This document shows positions 1 through 7,619 of a stretch of 64,000 bases of DNA, one piece after another. Source of the stretch: Oscillospiraceae bacterium. GTDB taxonomy: Bacteria; Bacillota; Clostridia; Oscillospirales; Ruminococcaceae. Position 1 is the first letter of the stretch, and each line of letters begins with the position of its first letter. The notes under the pieces are model-generated. The model was not told the origin of the DNA. It saw only the letters and a program-made list of their open reading frames with translations, and made no database searches. A program made the position numbers and the translations under genes. The stretch covers positions 62,001 through 126,000 of the forward strand of contig JAITFZ010000013.1 of the NCBI GenBank assembly GCA_031280965.1, read 5' to 3'.

Positions 1-1164
1 AAAATGGGTAAAGCGTTTTTCCGATATGCGATTATACTGACCTGTTCAATTGTGGTTTCTAACGTACTGCTGATGACGAATGGCTTCGGCGCGGGTAAAT
101 ATGTGCCTCCGCTCAACAGGATTCAAAGCGCCGCTATAAGAGTAAACTTCTTAGACAGCATGACGATAATCGGCGGGTATAACGTTGTGCAGTTTAAAGA
201 CAGAGAGGCTGTCGAGCTGATTCGTCTGCTTAATATCGAAAGCAACGAAAACCCCTATAATTACAGAAACAGAAGACTACTTAGTGTATCTGTGCGGGAA
301 AGCTGGCAATCGGTCACTTACACCCTAAATAACGGCAACAGCATAAAAAGAAACCTCCGCTTAAACGAAGCGCAGGTCGAAAGACTGCTTCCGCTTGTTG
401 TAAGCGATGATTACAAGGCCGCTCATCTTGACTATATCGAAAGCTGGCTCGCGGAAAAAGACAACGTGGAAGGTCACGTGCTAATGACGTCGCTTTCACA
501 GGCGTATACTTCTTACGGCGGAGCCGATGTGAATGTGTTCAGGCTTTATGGAGCGTTCAAAGCCGACTATCTCGCCGAAACTTTTGAGCAGAGATTTAAC
601 TCGGACGGCAAGGTTTTAGGTATACTCTCGCTTGACTTCCACGAGATGGAACTTTCCCCCAACGGCAGAACCTATCAAATCGCGAGTACGCGGAACTTGC
701 TTGTCCATGTACTGCCGCATTACAAGAATCTTATAAGAGAGCTTGAGTTGCAGGGCTTTGATGTCAGCGGCGGAATGGGCGAAGCGGTTGCAAATTCATA
801 CCCGATGGATATAGCAATCATAAAAGCCGATTATATCGGAGCGAACCTTCATACATCTGAAATTAATTACGACAGCTGGTTCTACATCGACCTCAGAGCC
901 GATGCGAGAGTGGCGGAACTTTTAGATGCGCTTATCGATGTGGCTCAACCCTCGCACCTCGTACAGGGAGAAGGATACCTCCTTTACGTTGTTGGCGGCT
1001 TCAAGCACGCACGCGCATTATATTACGTTATTCCGCCCGCCTATAATCATCTCGCACAGGAACTGCACCAAATTGCGCGGCAGATGTCGCCCGAATGGGA
1101 ATGGGGCGGTATTAAGGACTTACACGAGCATTATATGCCCGAAGAGAGCGGTTATGTAGTATAA
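1..1164 (+). CDS. Probable ABC-2 permease, C-terminal part (DUF6449-like), 5' truncated
   Basis: The reading frame is open to the left edge, so the ATG at 4 need not be the start. The first ~30 residues form one hydrophobic helix. A ~350-residue soluble region follows, beginning VPPLNRIQSAAIRV and then FKDREAVELIRLL. This layout (last membrane helix, then 'VP..xxI.SV.I', then 'F.D.E.I..I..L') resembles the extracytoplasmic DUF6449 tail of Firmicutes ABC permeases, which I recognise only from pattern memory. If so, an ATPase gene should lie upstream, outside the window. The gene ends at a clear terminator before spoIIIAA, so it is a separate unit. An unrelated anchored protein remains possible. 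Confidence 0.5.
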   Translation, partial: KMGKAFFRYAIILTCSIVVSNVLLMTNGFGAGKYVPPLNRIQSAAIRVNFLDSMTIIGGYNVVQFKDREAVELIRLLNIESNENPYNYRNRRLLSVSVRESWQSVTYTLNNGNSIKRNLRLNEAQVERLLPLVVSDDYKAAHLDYIESWLAEKDNVEGHVLMTSLSQAYTSYGGADVNVFRLYGAFKADYLAETFEQRFNSDGKVLGILSLDFHEMELSPNGRTYQIASTRNLLVHVLPHYKNLIRELELQGFDVSGGMGEAVANSYPMDIAIIKADYIGANLHTSEINYDSWFYIDLRADARVAELLDALIDVAQPSHLVQGEGYLLYVVGGFKHARALYYVIPPAYNHLAQELHQIARQMSPEWEWGGIKDLHEHYMPEESGYVV

Positions 1165-1227
1165 TCCTTTCCCCTTTATTATATCTTATTATATTTTGCC
1201 GACGATGAAATAAATTCAGTGTCAGCG

Positions 1228-1266
1228 CCCCGCTCCTGTAAAGCAGGAACGGGGGTTCTTTTTTTA
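1228..1266 (+). terminator. Intrinsic terminator
   Basis: An 11-bp stem CCCCGCTCCTG / CAGGAACGGGG (one mismatch, 5-nt loop) is followed by a run of T at 1257-1266. It separates the first gene from the spoIIIA operon. Confidence 0.85.
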
Positions 1267-1289
1267 TATCCCGCGGCATAGAATGAGGT

Positions 1290-2267
1290 ATGATAAAAGC
1301 CAGAACAAGACCGCGGGGGGCGGCGGCATTTGAGCAGGCGGTGGAATTTTTACCCGTGTTTAAAGACAAGCTGTTGCCGCTCCCGTCGCATATGCGCGAA
1401 AGCGCGAGAGAAATCCGTCTGCGCGCAGGGCAGGCTATTGCCGTTGAACTAATGCAGGACAGGCTTTACATAAACGCGCAGGTCACGCCTGAAGACCTGA
1501 AGAACCTGATTGAGCTTTTCTGCGACTATTCGATTCACAGCTATGCGCGTCAGCTTTCGCAGGGGTTCATTACGCTTGAAGGCGGACATAGGGCGGGTTT
1601 TTGCGGCACAGCGGTTACAGAAGACGATAAAGTTAAGGCAATCCGCGATATAACCTCAATAAACCTGCGTATAGCGCGGGAATTTACAGGTTGTTCGGAC
1701 GAGCTTTTTAACAGTGTGCAATCAGCCGACATGAAAAGCCTGTTGATTATCGGTAAACCTATGAGCGCGAAGACAACGGTTTTGCGCGATTTTGCACGGA
1801 ATTTATCTGACAGCGGCTATAAAACCGCCGTTATTGACGAGCGCGGGGAACTCGCCGCTAAATATAAGGGTGTAATTACCGCCGACCTCGGAGCAAACAC
1901 CGATGTACTTGACAGCTTCCCTAAAAAAGCGGGGTTTGTTACGGCACTCCGCGCACTTTCGCCGGACTTCATAGTTTGTGATGAAATAGCGGGCGCTTTC
2001 GAGAGCGGGGAGGTCGCCGAATGTCTTAACAGCGGCGCAGGGCTGATTATGACCGCGCACTGCGGAAGCATTGACGAGGCGCTCCGCTCGTCTGCGCTCG
2101 CCGGTGTTATGAGGCATGTGAATTACATTGCCCTGCTCGGTACCGGCAGAAATATCGGTAAGCTTCAGGGATTATGGCGAAGGAGCGCGGAAAATGAGAT
2201 TGATTTTAGCAATATTTTGTCTGCTTGCGGGAACGGCAACAGGATTATACCGTTCGGCGGAGCTTAA
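1290..2267 (+). CDS. spoIIIAA: Stage III sporulation protein AA
   Basis: Mother-cell ATPase of the SpoIIIA-SpoIIQ channel, related to secretion ATPases (family knowledge). It is 325 aa, the usual length. A nucleotide-binding loop lies near residues 155-163, followed by VIDERGELA and a Walker B-type FIVCDEIA. The loop reads GKPMSAKTT: the Lys and Thr are kept, but the Gly before Lys is Ala160, unlike the usual G(C/S)GKTT. No good ribosome site precedes ATG 1290. A CATAGAAT box at 1277-1284 resembles a sigma-E -10, which would leave almost no leader, so the true start may lie slightly downstream. The 3' end overlaps spoIIIAB by 74 bp. Confidence 0.93.
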   Translation: MIKARTRPRGAAAFEQAVEFLPVFKDKLLPLPSHMRESAREIRLRAGQAIAVELMQDRLYINAQVTPEDLKNLIELFCDYSIHSYARQLSQGFITLEGGHRAGFCGTAVTEDDKVKAIRDITSINLRIAREFTGCSDELFNSVQSADMKSLLIIGKPMSAKTTVLRDFARNLSDSGYKTAVIDERGELAAKYKGVITADLGANTDVLDSFPKKAGFVTALRALSPDFIVCDEIAGAFESGEVAECLNSGAGLIMTAHCGSIDEALRSSALAGVMRHVNYIALLGTGRNIGKLQGLWRRSAENEIDFSNILSACGNGNRIIPFGGA

Positions 2268-2676
2268 AAAGCGCGAACGGCTTCTTTCGGAGGTCGTGGG
2301 ATTGCTCGAAAGCATGGCGGTGCAAATCCGATACCGCGAACTTCCGCTCGGAGATTTGTTCGGGGTTTTAAGCGGCGGCGCGTTTTTACAGCGCACGATT
2401 GACAACTCCGGGTTCACAATGAATAATTGGCGTAGCGCATGGAACGCGGCGGCAGACGAACTTTTTACGGTTGACGGCGACAGGGAAATCCTGCTGTCAA
2501 TAGGAAACGCGCTCGGCGGCAGTGATACGGCGGGACAGATTGCGATGCTTGAACTTAACCGTGAATTGTTGCAGGCGCGGCTTCGCGAAGCCGCGGAAAT
2601 GTCTGCGAGAAAGGGCGCGATGTACCGTTCGGTGGGACTGCTTACGGGATTAGGGCTGGCTGTTATTGTGATTTAA
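2194..2676 (+). CDS. spoIIIAB: Stage III sporulation protein AB
   Basis: 160 aa. The start ATG at 2194 is chosen because AGGAG lies just upstream and the protein then begins with the membrane helix typical of SpoIIIAB (MRLILAIFCLLAGTATGLYR). The body contains the family's LLESMAVQIRYRELPL-type stretch and a C-terminal hydrophobic segment. The structure is that of a type II secretion GspF-like membrane protein of the forespore-engulfing septum (established for the family). The gene starts inside spoIIIAA in another frame, implying translational coupling. A longer in-frame ATG at 2128 lacks a ribosome site. Confidence 0.92.
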   Translation: MRLILAIFCLLAGTATGLYRSAELKKRERLLSEVVGLLESMAVQIRYRELPLGDLFGVLSGGAFLQRTIDNSGFTMNNWRSAWNAAADELFTVDGDREILLSIGNALGGSDTAGQIAMLELNRELLQARLREAAEMSARKGAMYRSVGLLTGLGLAVIVI

Positions 2677-2745
2677 CAGGTAATTGCGAAATACGAAAAT
2701 CACGGCGTCCCCCGCACGTTGAAAAATGAATTTTGAAATTACCTG
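2677..2745. repeat. Nested palindromic repeat between spoIIIAB and spoIIIAC
   Basis: Imperfect outer arms CAGGTAATTGCGAAAT / ATTTTGAAATTACCTG surround a GC-rich centre, directly after the spoIIIAB stop. The right-arm sequence recurs at 26167-26187 and 40219-40240, so this is one copy of a small dispersed element. It probably folds as a hairpin in the spoIIIA mRNA. Confidence 0.6.
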
Positions 2746-2773
2746 ATTTAAAAAGCAAGGAGTGCGGTTATTA

Positions 2774-2971
2774 ATGGAAATAGATTTAATCTTCAAAATA
2801 GCCGCAATCGGCATAATCGTAGCGGTACTCGGTCAGCTTCTTAAACATTCGGGCAGGGAGGAACAGGCGATGATGACTAATATCGCGGGTTTAATCGTTG
2901 TGCTGATGATGCTCATTAATGAAATCGCGGTGCTTTTCGATACAATTAAAAACGTTTTCGGGCTTTGGTGA
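2774..2971 (+). CDS. spoIIIAC: Stage III sporulation protein AC
   Basis: 65 aa with two hydrophobic helices, matching the ~68-aa SpoIIIAC family, a small ring-forming membrane component of the SpoIIIA channel. AAGGAG at 2756-2761 with a 12-nt gap supports ATG 2774. The in-frame GTG at 2762 abuts the ribosome site and is unlikely. The stop TGA sits 4 nt before the spoIIIAD start. Confidence 0.9.
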   Translation: MEIDLIFKIAAIGIIVAVLGQLLKHSGREEQAMMTNIAGLIVVLMMLINEIAVLFDTIKNVFGLW

Positions 2972-2975
2972 GCGT

Positions 2976-3362
2976 ATGAACATCACAGCTTTAGTCGGGC
3001 TCGGGCTTATTGCGGCGGTGCTGTCGATTATTCTGCGGCAGTATAAGCAGGAATTCGGGCTGTATATACCGCTCATAGCCGGAATAATCATACTCACTGT
3101 CATAATTACCGCCATGCGTCCCGCCCTTGATACCGTGAATAACCTCATGACAGCGGCGGGCATGAACAACATTTACGGACAAACTCTGCTCAAAGGGTTA
3201 GCTGTATGCTATCTTACACAGCTTGCGGCCGACGCCTGTAAGGATGCGGGCGAAACCGCCATCGCCGGGAAAATCGAACTCGCGGGGAAAATCGCGGTTG
3301 TGCTTTTGTCTCTGCCGCTCTTTAACAGCCTGGTAGAATTAATTACAGGACTTATAACATGA
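2976..3362 (+). CDS. spoIIIAD: Stage III sporulation protein AD
   Basis: 128 aa, close to the usual ~133. Starts at ATG 2976 (MNITALVGLG) right after spoIIIAC, preceded by GGTGAG. At least three hydrophobic segments with the family's RPALDTVNNL and KDAGETAIAGKIELAGK stretches. Membrane component of the SpoIIIA channel. Its TGA overlaps the spoIIIAE ATG (ATGA), so the two are translationally coupled. Confidence 0.92.
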   Translation: MNITALVGLGLIAAVLSIILRQYKQEFGLYIPLIAGIIILTVIITAMRPALDTVNNLMTAAGMNNIYGQTLLKGLAVCYLTQLAADACKDAGETAIAGKIELAGKIAVVLLSLPLFNSLVELITGLIT

Positions 3363-4474
3363 AAAGAATTATTAAAGCCGCAATGCCTTTATTTATATTT
3401 CTCATCTTCACGTTTTCCTCCCATGCACAAGAAGACTTCGGGCAGGACGAGCTTATGGACGCCCTGCCCGAAGGTGCGCGGGATATGTTATACGGCAGCG
3501 GCATAACCCCCGATAACGCCGGTGCGCTGAACTTATCACCTTTTGCCGTTATAAGAGGGCTGTGGGATTTATTTATACAGGAGCTGACACAGCCGCTTCG
3601 TATGCTTGCCGCGCTCGTCGGAGTAATTCTGCTCTGCGCCGTTGCCGAAACACTGCGCGACAGCGCGGGCGGCGACAACCCAAACCGCGCATCGGACGCT
3701 TTCGCGGTTGTGGGGGTTTTAGCGGGTGCGGGATTAATGATTATGTACGTGTCCGACATTGTCGTCAGAGCAACGGGCGCGCTGAATGCGGGCGGAACAT
3801 TTCTGCTTACGTTTGTGCCTGTGTTCGCGGGGATTATGGCGGTTACGGGACAGCTTACAACAGCTTCGGTATTCAGCGTGTCGCTGATTACGGCGGGACA
3901 GGTTTTCACATATATAACCTCGGCGTTTCTTACGCCGCTCACAAGCTGTATTCTCGGCATTTCGGCGGCGGGCGCGGTCAACCCCGATTTGAAAGCGGAT
4001 GCGCTTGCGGAGATGATTAAGAAGCTTGTCATATGGACGCTCGGACTGCTTGTGACGCTGTTCACGGGGCTGTTGTCGTTACAAAGCTTCATAAGCTCGT
4101 CGGCTGATACGGTTGCTATGAGGGCGATGAAGTTCACGGTGTCAAGCTCGGTACCGTTTGTGGGTGGTGCGGTCAGCGATGCGCTCGCTGCGGTTCGCGG
4201 GAGTATTAATTTAGTCCGCAACAGTACCGGGACTTTCGGTATAATTGCGGGTATTGCTATAATCGCGCCCACTTTAGTTTCGGTTTTCTGCCATAAAATC
4301 GCGCTCGGCATAGCGGCGGCTGTCAGCGGCGTATTCGGACTAAGACAGCTTTCCTCGCTCCTGAAAAGCGGCGAAAGCGTTATGGGTATAATTTTTGCCT
4401 TATTGTTTTGCTTTACGCTGATTGTGATTATTTCGGTCGGGTTTATGCTGATGATTTGGAACGGCGGGGTTTAA
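3359..4474 (+). CDS. spoIIIAE: Stage III sporulation protein AE
   Basis: 371 aa polytopic membrane protein. It begins with a signal-like helix ending near SSHAQ, then a short acidic extracytoplasmic stretch, then about seven to eight hydrophobic segments. Family motifs such as FIQELTQPLRMLAAL and the conserved mid-region SLQSFISSSADTVAMRA are present. In known systems it is an integral part of the feeding-tube/channel complex needed for sigma-G activity. ATGA overlap with spoIIIAD. The long antisense reading frame here is a shadow of this gene. Confidence 0.93.
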   Translation: MKRIIKAAMPLFIFLIFTFSSHAQEDFGQDELMDALPEGARDMLYGSGITPDNAGALNLSPFAVIRGLWDLFIQELTQPLRMLAALVGVILLCAVAETLRDSAGGDNPNRASDAFAVVGVLAGAGLMIMYVSDIVVRATGALNAGGTFLLTFVPVFAGIMAVTGQLTTASVFSVSLITAGQVFTYITSAFLTPLTSCILGISAAGAVNPDLKADALAEMIKKLVIWTLGLLVTLFTGLLSLQSFISSSADTVAMRAMKFTVSSSVPFVGGAVSDALAAVRGSINLVRNSTGTFGIIAGIAIIAPTLVSVFCHKIALGIAAAVSGVFGLRQLSSLLKSGESVMGIIFALLFCFTLIVIISVGFMLMIWNGGV

Positions 4475-4475
4475 A

Positions 4476-4967
4476 ATGCGTGAAATGATTTTGAATATCT
4501 GCTTTGTGGCGGCGGCGGCGGCGCTGTTTAAAATGCTGGTTCCCGAAAACAGCTTTAAAAAGCAAATAGGGTTTTTAACCGCCTGCTTTTTTATTACAGC
4601 GGTCATTTCGCTTGTTTCGGGGGCAAATTTAAACTTTGATGAAATATCCGGCATAGATTTAGGCGACACAAGCGGCTTCATAGATTTTTCGGAGCAGACA
4701 ACATCGGCGCGAAAGCGCGCAATCGGCGAGGAAATGTCGGGGCGGGTTCGCGATGTGCTTGAACAAAGCGGAATTTATCCGTCCAAAATTTACGTAATTG
4801 TTAATATTTCGGGTTTGTACAGCATATCTATTAATGAAATAAAGCTTGTTCTGCCGCCTGACGCAAACTTCACAGAGGCGTCGGCGTTAGTCGAAAAGGA
4901 GGTAGGAACGGGAATAAAGGTGACGATAGAAGTACGGGATGACATTCCCGTAATACCACGAACGTAG
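4476..4967 (+). CDS. spoIIIAF: Stage III sporulation protein AF
   Basis: 163 aa, a little shorter than the ~206 of Bacillus. Two N-terminal hydrophobic helices (residues ~5-22 and 30-48) are followed by a soluble domain with repeated beta strands (YVIVNISGLYSISINEIKLV), the ring-building-motif-like fold seen in SpoIIIAF. Starts 1 nt after spoIIIAE stops. The stop codon TAG forms the first bases of the hairpin at 4968. Confidence 0.9.
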   Translation: MREMILNICFVAAAAALFKMLVPENSFKKQIGFLTACFFITAVISLVSGANLNFDEISGIDLGDTSGFIDFSEQTTSARKRAIGEEMSGRVRDVLEQSGIYPSKIYVIVNISGLYSISINEIKLVLPPDANFTEASALVEKEVGTGIKVTIEVRDDIPVIPRT

Positions 4968-4989
4968 GGCACGATGTCCTCATCGTGCC
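4968..4989. repeat. Perfect intergenic hairpin, REP-like
   Basis: Arms GGCACGATG / CATCGTGCC around TCCT form a perfect 9-bp stem at the spoIIIAF-AG junction, with no T tract. The frame 'TAGGG-arm-loop-arm-CGCAA' recurs at 18231, 35001, 37405 and 40194. It may stabilise or partition the operon mRNA. Confidence 0.6.
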
Positions 4990-5004
4990 GCAAAAGAGGC
5001 AAAC

Positions 5005-5406
5005 ATGAAAAAACTTACAGATACAAAAAGCATATCCGCGCTCTTAAAGAACGATAAAGTTGTAAAAATCATCGTAGCCGCCGGCTTCGCGCTGATGATA
5101 CTTATACTGCTTTCCGATTTGCTCCGTCTCGGCGGAAGCGGTGAGCAAAGCTTTCAGTCAGATTCGGCTATGTACGCACGGCAGATTGAAGAGCAGTTGG
5201 TCGGGATTCTTTCGCAGGTGCAGGGCGTAGGCAGAATAAAGGTTATGGTTACGCTTGAAAGCTTCGACGGGAACGGCATGCCTAAGGTGCGCGGGGTTGC
5301 GGTGGTGTGCGAGGGCGGCGATGATGTGCTTGTAAAACAAAAGGTGGTTGAAACTGTATCAAAGGCACTCGGCATAAGCACGGCAAGGGTAAGCGTGGTT
5401 TATTAA
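5005..5406 (+). CDS. spoIIIAG: Stage III sporulation protein AG
   Basis: 133 aa. One membrane helix at residues ~22-42 is followed by a short ring-building domain (VGRIKVMVTLESFDG ... VKQKVVETVSKALGISTARVSVVY), the signature of SpoIIIAG. Bacillus SpoIIIAG is about 229 aa. This version lacks most of the linker and the insertion between strands, so it is a compact form. In known systems AG forms the large ring of the channel in the intermembrane space. AAAAGAGG precedes the ATG. Confidence 0.9.
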   Translation: MKKLTDTKSISALLKNDKVVKIIVAAGFALMILILLSDLLRLGGSGEQSFQSDSAMYARQIEEQLVGILSQVQGVGRIKVMVTLESFDGNGMPKVRGVAVVCEGGDDVLVKQKVVETVSKALGISTARVSVVY

Positions 5407-5456
5407 AGCAACTCTCCTTCCTGCGCCGTCATCAAAACACATAAAGGAGTACATAT

Positions 5457-6065
5457 ATGAGAAAACCGAATTTTATGCGGAAGTTAAAATTCAGACTGCC
5501 CCGTATTAACGTAATCATCGGGAAAAGGCAGATTATAGTCGCGGGGCTTACGCTTCTGCTCGGCACGGCGATTTACGTTAACTATATTTATTCGTCGGCA
5601 AACAGACCGGACGAAAATTTCGTACCCGACAGCGAAATTGCACAAAGCGGCGAAACAAGCGGCTCTAATTACGGCGATGCGGCGTTTGTATCAAGCAACA
5701 ACATGTCTGATGAAACACGGGCTTATTTCGCGCAGGCGCGCATGGATTTGCAGGAAAGCCGCGACGAAGCCAAGGAATTCCTGCAGGCTATGTATCAGGG
5801 CGGGGATGCGAGAGGCGGCGAGCTTGAGGTTATGGCTCGTAACGCCGAGCGGCTCAGGGGCAATATAGAAAGCGAAGTCAAAATAGAAAATCTGCTGAAA
5901 GCGCAGGGGTTTGCGGACGCGCTGGTTTACATTTCGGACAGAGGCGTAAATGTTATAGTCAAGACCGAGGGGCTTGACGCGGCGAGCGCGGCGGTAATAA
6001 AAAACACACTGCTTTCGGAAGTCAGCGTGGCGGCGGAGAATATAACAATCGTGGAGATTAACTGA
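5457..6065 (+). CDS. spoIIIAH: Stage III sporulation protein AH
   Basis: 202 aa. Basic N-terminus, one membrane helix (~residues 26-44), an acidic linker, then the helical and ring-building domain (YFAQARMDLQESRDEAKEFL ... ADALVYISDRGVNVIV). This is the SpoIIIAH architecture, the partner of SpoIIQ across the two forespore membranes. AAAGGAG 8 nt upstream supports the start. It is the last gene of the operon, followed by a strong hairpin. Confidence 0.93.
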   Translation: MRKPNFMRKLKFRLPRINVIIGKRQIIVAGLTLLLGTAIYVNYIYSSANRPDENFVPDSEIAQSGETSGSNYGDAAFVSSNNMSDETRAYFAQARMDLQESRDEAKEFLQAMYQGGDARGGELEVMARNAERLRGNIESEVKIENLLKAQGFADALVYISDRGVNVIVKTEGLDAASAAVIKNTLLSEVSVAAENITIVEIN

Positions 6066-6082
6066 ACGGGCTGAACAGAGAA

Positions 6083-6120
6083 AATCGGTCGGCGCAATGC
6101 GCCGACCGATTCGTTATTTT
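6083..6120 (+). terminator. Terminator of spoIIIA operon
   Basis: Perfect 13-bp stem AATCGGTCGGCGC / GCGCCGACCGATT with a 3-nt loop, followed by CGTTATTTT. The T tract is modest but the stem is very stable. Confidence 0.75.
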
Positions 6121-6155
6121 GACAATTATATTTGTGCATAATGCACAAATTACAT

Positions 6156-6222
6156 CTTTCGTTCCCCAAAACATGCCTTTCGTTCCCCAAAACTTGACGT
6201 AATAAAAAGTATAACATATAAT
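6156..6222 (+). promoter_or_regulatory. Repeat-copy 1 promoter with 21-bp-period direct repeats
   Basis: CTTTCGTTCCCCAAAAC occurs at 6156-6172 and again at 6177-6193, a 21-bp period (two helical turns). The second copy abuts TTGACG (6194-6199), then 17 bp, then TATAAT (6217-6222). This is the geometry of a LytTR-type activator site. Confidence 0.6.
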
Positions 6223-6383
6223 TTAAGGAAACATAGGGAAACTTTTCCATAAAAATAAGGGGTGATTCCGATGATTTAAAAGATATTTGCAAAATATTTA
6301 AACAAAAAAAAACGAGATGGGATGATTTCTATGGCTCGTTAAACATTTGACAATTATATTTGTGCATAATGCATAAATTACAT

Positions 6384-6450
6384 CTTTCGTTCCCCAAAAC
6401 ATGCCTTTCGTTCCCCAAAACTTGACGTAATAAAAAGTATAACATATAAT
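6384..6450 (+). promoter_or_regulatory. Repeat-copy 2 promoter with direct repeats
   Basis: Same arrangement: direct repeats from 6384 and 6405, TTGACG at 6422-6427, 17-bp spacer, TATAAT at 6445-6450. Confidence 0.6.
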
Positions 6451-6613
6451 TTAAGGAAACATAGGGAAACTTTTCCATAAAATAAAGGGAGGTGATTCCG
6501 ATGATTTAAAAGATATTTGCAAAATATTTTCACACGAAAAAACGAGATGGGATGATTTCTACGATTCGTTAAACATTTGACAATTATGTTTGTGCATAAT
6601 GCACAAATTACAT

Positions 6614-6680
6614 CTTTCGTTCCCCAAAACATGCCTTTCGTTCCCCAAAACTTGACGTAATAAAAAGTATAACATATAAT
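6614..6680 (+). promoter_or_regulatory. Repeat-copy 3 promoter, nearest to the 6835 gene
   Basis: Direct repeats from 6614 and 6635, TTGACG at 6652-6657, TATAAT at 6675-6680. It is the closest candidate promoter for the downstream membrane-protein gene, giving a ~150-nt leader. Confidence 0.6.
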
Positions 6681-6834
6681 TTAAAGAAACATAAGGAAAT
6701 TTTTCCATAAAAATAAGGGGTGATTCCGATGATTTAAAAGATATTTTCATACTAACACCTACACTATGAGAAGCTAAAAACTAAATTCATCACTTTAAGA
6801 AAATAAATTAATTAATTAATGGAGGTATTATAAA

Positions 6835-7371
6835 ATGTCACAAAAAACCAAAATAATCATAAGTATAGCATTCCCTATACTCGGCTTGCTCATAATCGCT
6901 GTTATTGCCGCTACGTTCTTAATGAGTTCTACGGCCAATCCGCCGGATTTTAATCAACTTTATAACGACGGCACTTTGCAAACCGGAAGGTATTATCTTA
7001 ACGGCGACAAAGAAAATTTCTACTATGAAGTTTTTGAAGACCAAACTCTCCAACTCGGAGGAGGTGACCCGATTGAATTTATCCTTATGTTCAACGGACT
7101 TACTTTAAAAGACTTAGATGACTCTGAACATGACGAAGACTTTTTATCATCTGTTAGAATAGAGGCAGATTGGCGAAGCTCAAGAATCAATTATGTAGTA
7201 ATAGAAAACTTTTGGAGCGAAAAACACACTACAGTTAATATAATGCTTCACGCAAAAACCGTGGAAGATGTTATTAATAATAGCGGAGGGCGTTGTTTCG
7301 TTTATATTGATGAAAAAACATTTGATATAGGGGGCGAAATCGGCGGATTTATATTTATCCGCACAGACTGA
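6835..7371 (+). CDS. Unknown membrane-anchored protein (paralogue of 8116-8658)
   Basis: 178 aa. One N-terminal membrane helix (~residues 6-30) and an extracytoplasmic domain beginning LYNDGTLQTGRYYLNGDK. The domain is rich in short beta strands (FYYEVFEDQTLQL, GGFIFIRTD) and looks lipocalin- or barrel-like, but I do not recognise the family. GGAGG 10 nt before ATG. It is a close paralogue of the gene at 8116; leader, ribosome site and downstream terminator are duplicated too. Together with the secreted protein between them it forms a small cassette downstream of the direct-repeat promoters. An immunity or ligand-binding role is conceivable but not shown. Confidence 0.75.
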   Translation: MSQKTKIIISIAFPILGLLIIAVIAATFLMSSTANPPDFNQLYNDGTLQTGRYYLNGDKENFYYEVFEDQTLQLGGGDPIEFILMFNGLTLKDLDDSEHDEDFLSSVRIEADWRSSRINYVVIENFWSEKHTTVNIMLHAKTVEDVINNSGGRCFVYIDEKTFDIGGEIGGFIFIRTD

Positions 7372-7378
7372 TAGTTAT

Positions 7379-7410
7379 AATAGCGGGGGGTTAAATAAAT
7401 CCCGTTATTT
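7379..7410 (+). terminator. Intrinsic terminator-like hairpin
   Basis: Stem AATAGCGGG / CCCGTTATT (one G-U pair) after the stop codon, with only a short TT tail. The cognate hairpin follows the paralogue at 8666. Confidence 0.5.
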
Positions 7411-7440
7411 CCACATGCAAGAATTAAAGATTAAGTTTAT

Positions 7441-7584
7441 ATGCCGAGATTGACTTCACTAAAAATAAGGGGTGATTCCGATGATTTAAAAGATATTTGC
7501 AAAATATTTTCACACGAAAAAACGAGAGGGGATGATTTCTATGATTCGTTAAACATTTGCGCATATAACCACCAATACGAATAA
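7441..7584 (+). CDS. Possible 47-aa ORF through repeat fragment
   Basis: ATG 7441 opens a 47-codon frame reading MPRLTSLKIRGDSDDLKDIC and ending NHQYE. Its middle equals the frame left open, without start codons, in the tandem copies at 6230-6350 and 6480-6580. Only a weak ribosome site is visible. It could be a remnant of a longer gene whose C-terminus was copied with the repeat, or chance. Confidence 0.25.
   Translation: MPRLTSLKIRGDSDDLKDICKIFSHEKTRGDDFYDSLNICAYNHQYE
7461..7558. repeat. Partial (3'-half) copy of the 229-bp repeat
   Basis: Matches the distal half of the units at 6119-6748, from AAAAATAAGGGGTGATTCC to TTCGTTAAACATTTG. It lacks the promoter and direct repeats. It lies between the first anchored gene and the secreted-protein gene. 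Confidence 0.85.
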
Positions 7585-7619
7585 AATGTAAAAAAAATTA
7601 ATTTTAGGAGGAAAAAAAC

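Larger units (their letters stand above)
6119..6748. repeat. Tandem ~229-bp repeat array, 2.7 copies
   Basis: Copies start at 6119, 6347 and 6577, each at TTGACAATTAT; the third ends near 6748. A 3'-half copy lies at 7461-7558. Each full copy holds in order: a palindrome TTTGTGCA-TAA-TGCACAAA, two 17-bp direct repeats, a sigma-A promoter, and a segment reading (in one frame) GDSDDLKDICKIF...SLNI-stop without a start codon. This accounts for the whole otherwise gene-free stretch 6120-6834. Copies are nearly identical, so duplication is recent. No terminal inverted repeats or transposase were seen. Confidence 0.9.

Noticed and set aside
3352-4311. 319-aa minus-strand ORF
   Set aside because: It is the antisense shadow of spoIIIAE; Ser/Ala/Pro-rich composition, no ribosome site, no family.
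6119-6748. CRISPR array
   Set aside because: The unit is ~229 bp with internal promoter and near-identical copies; there are no short repeats with unique spacers and no cas genes.
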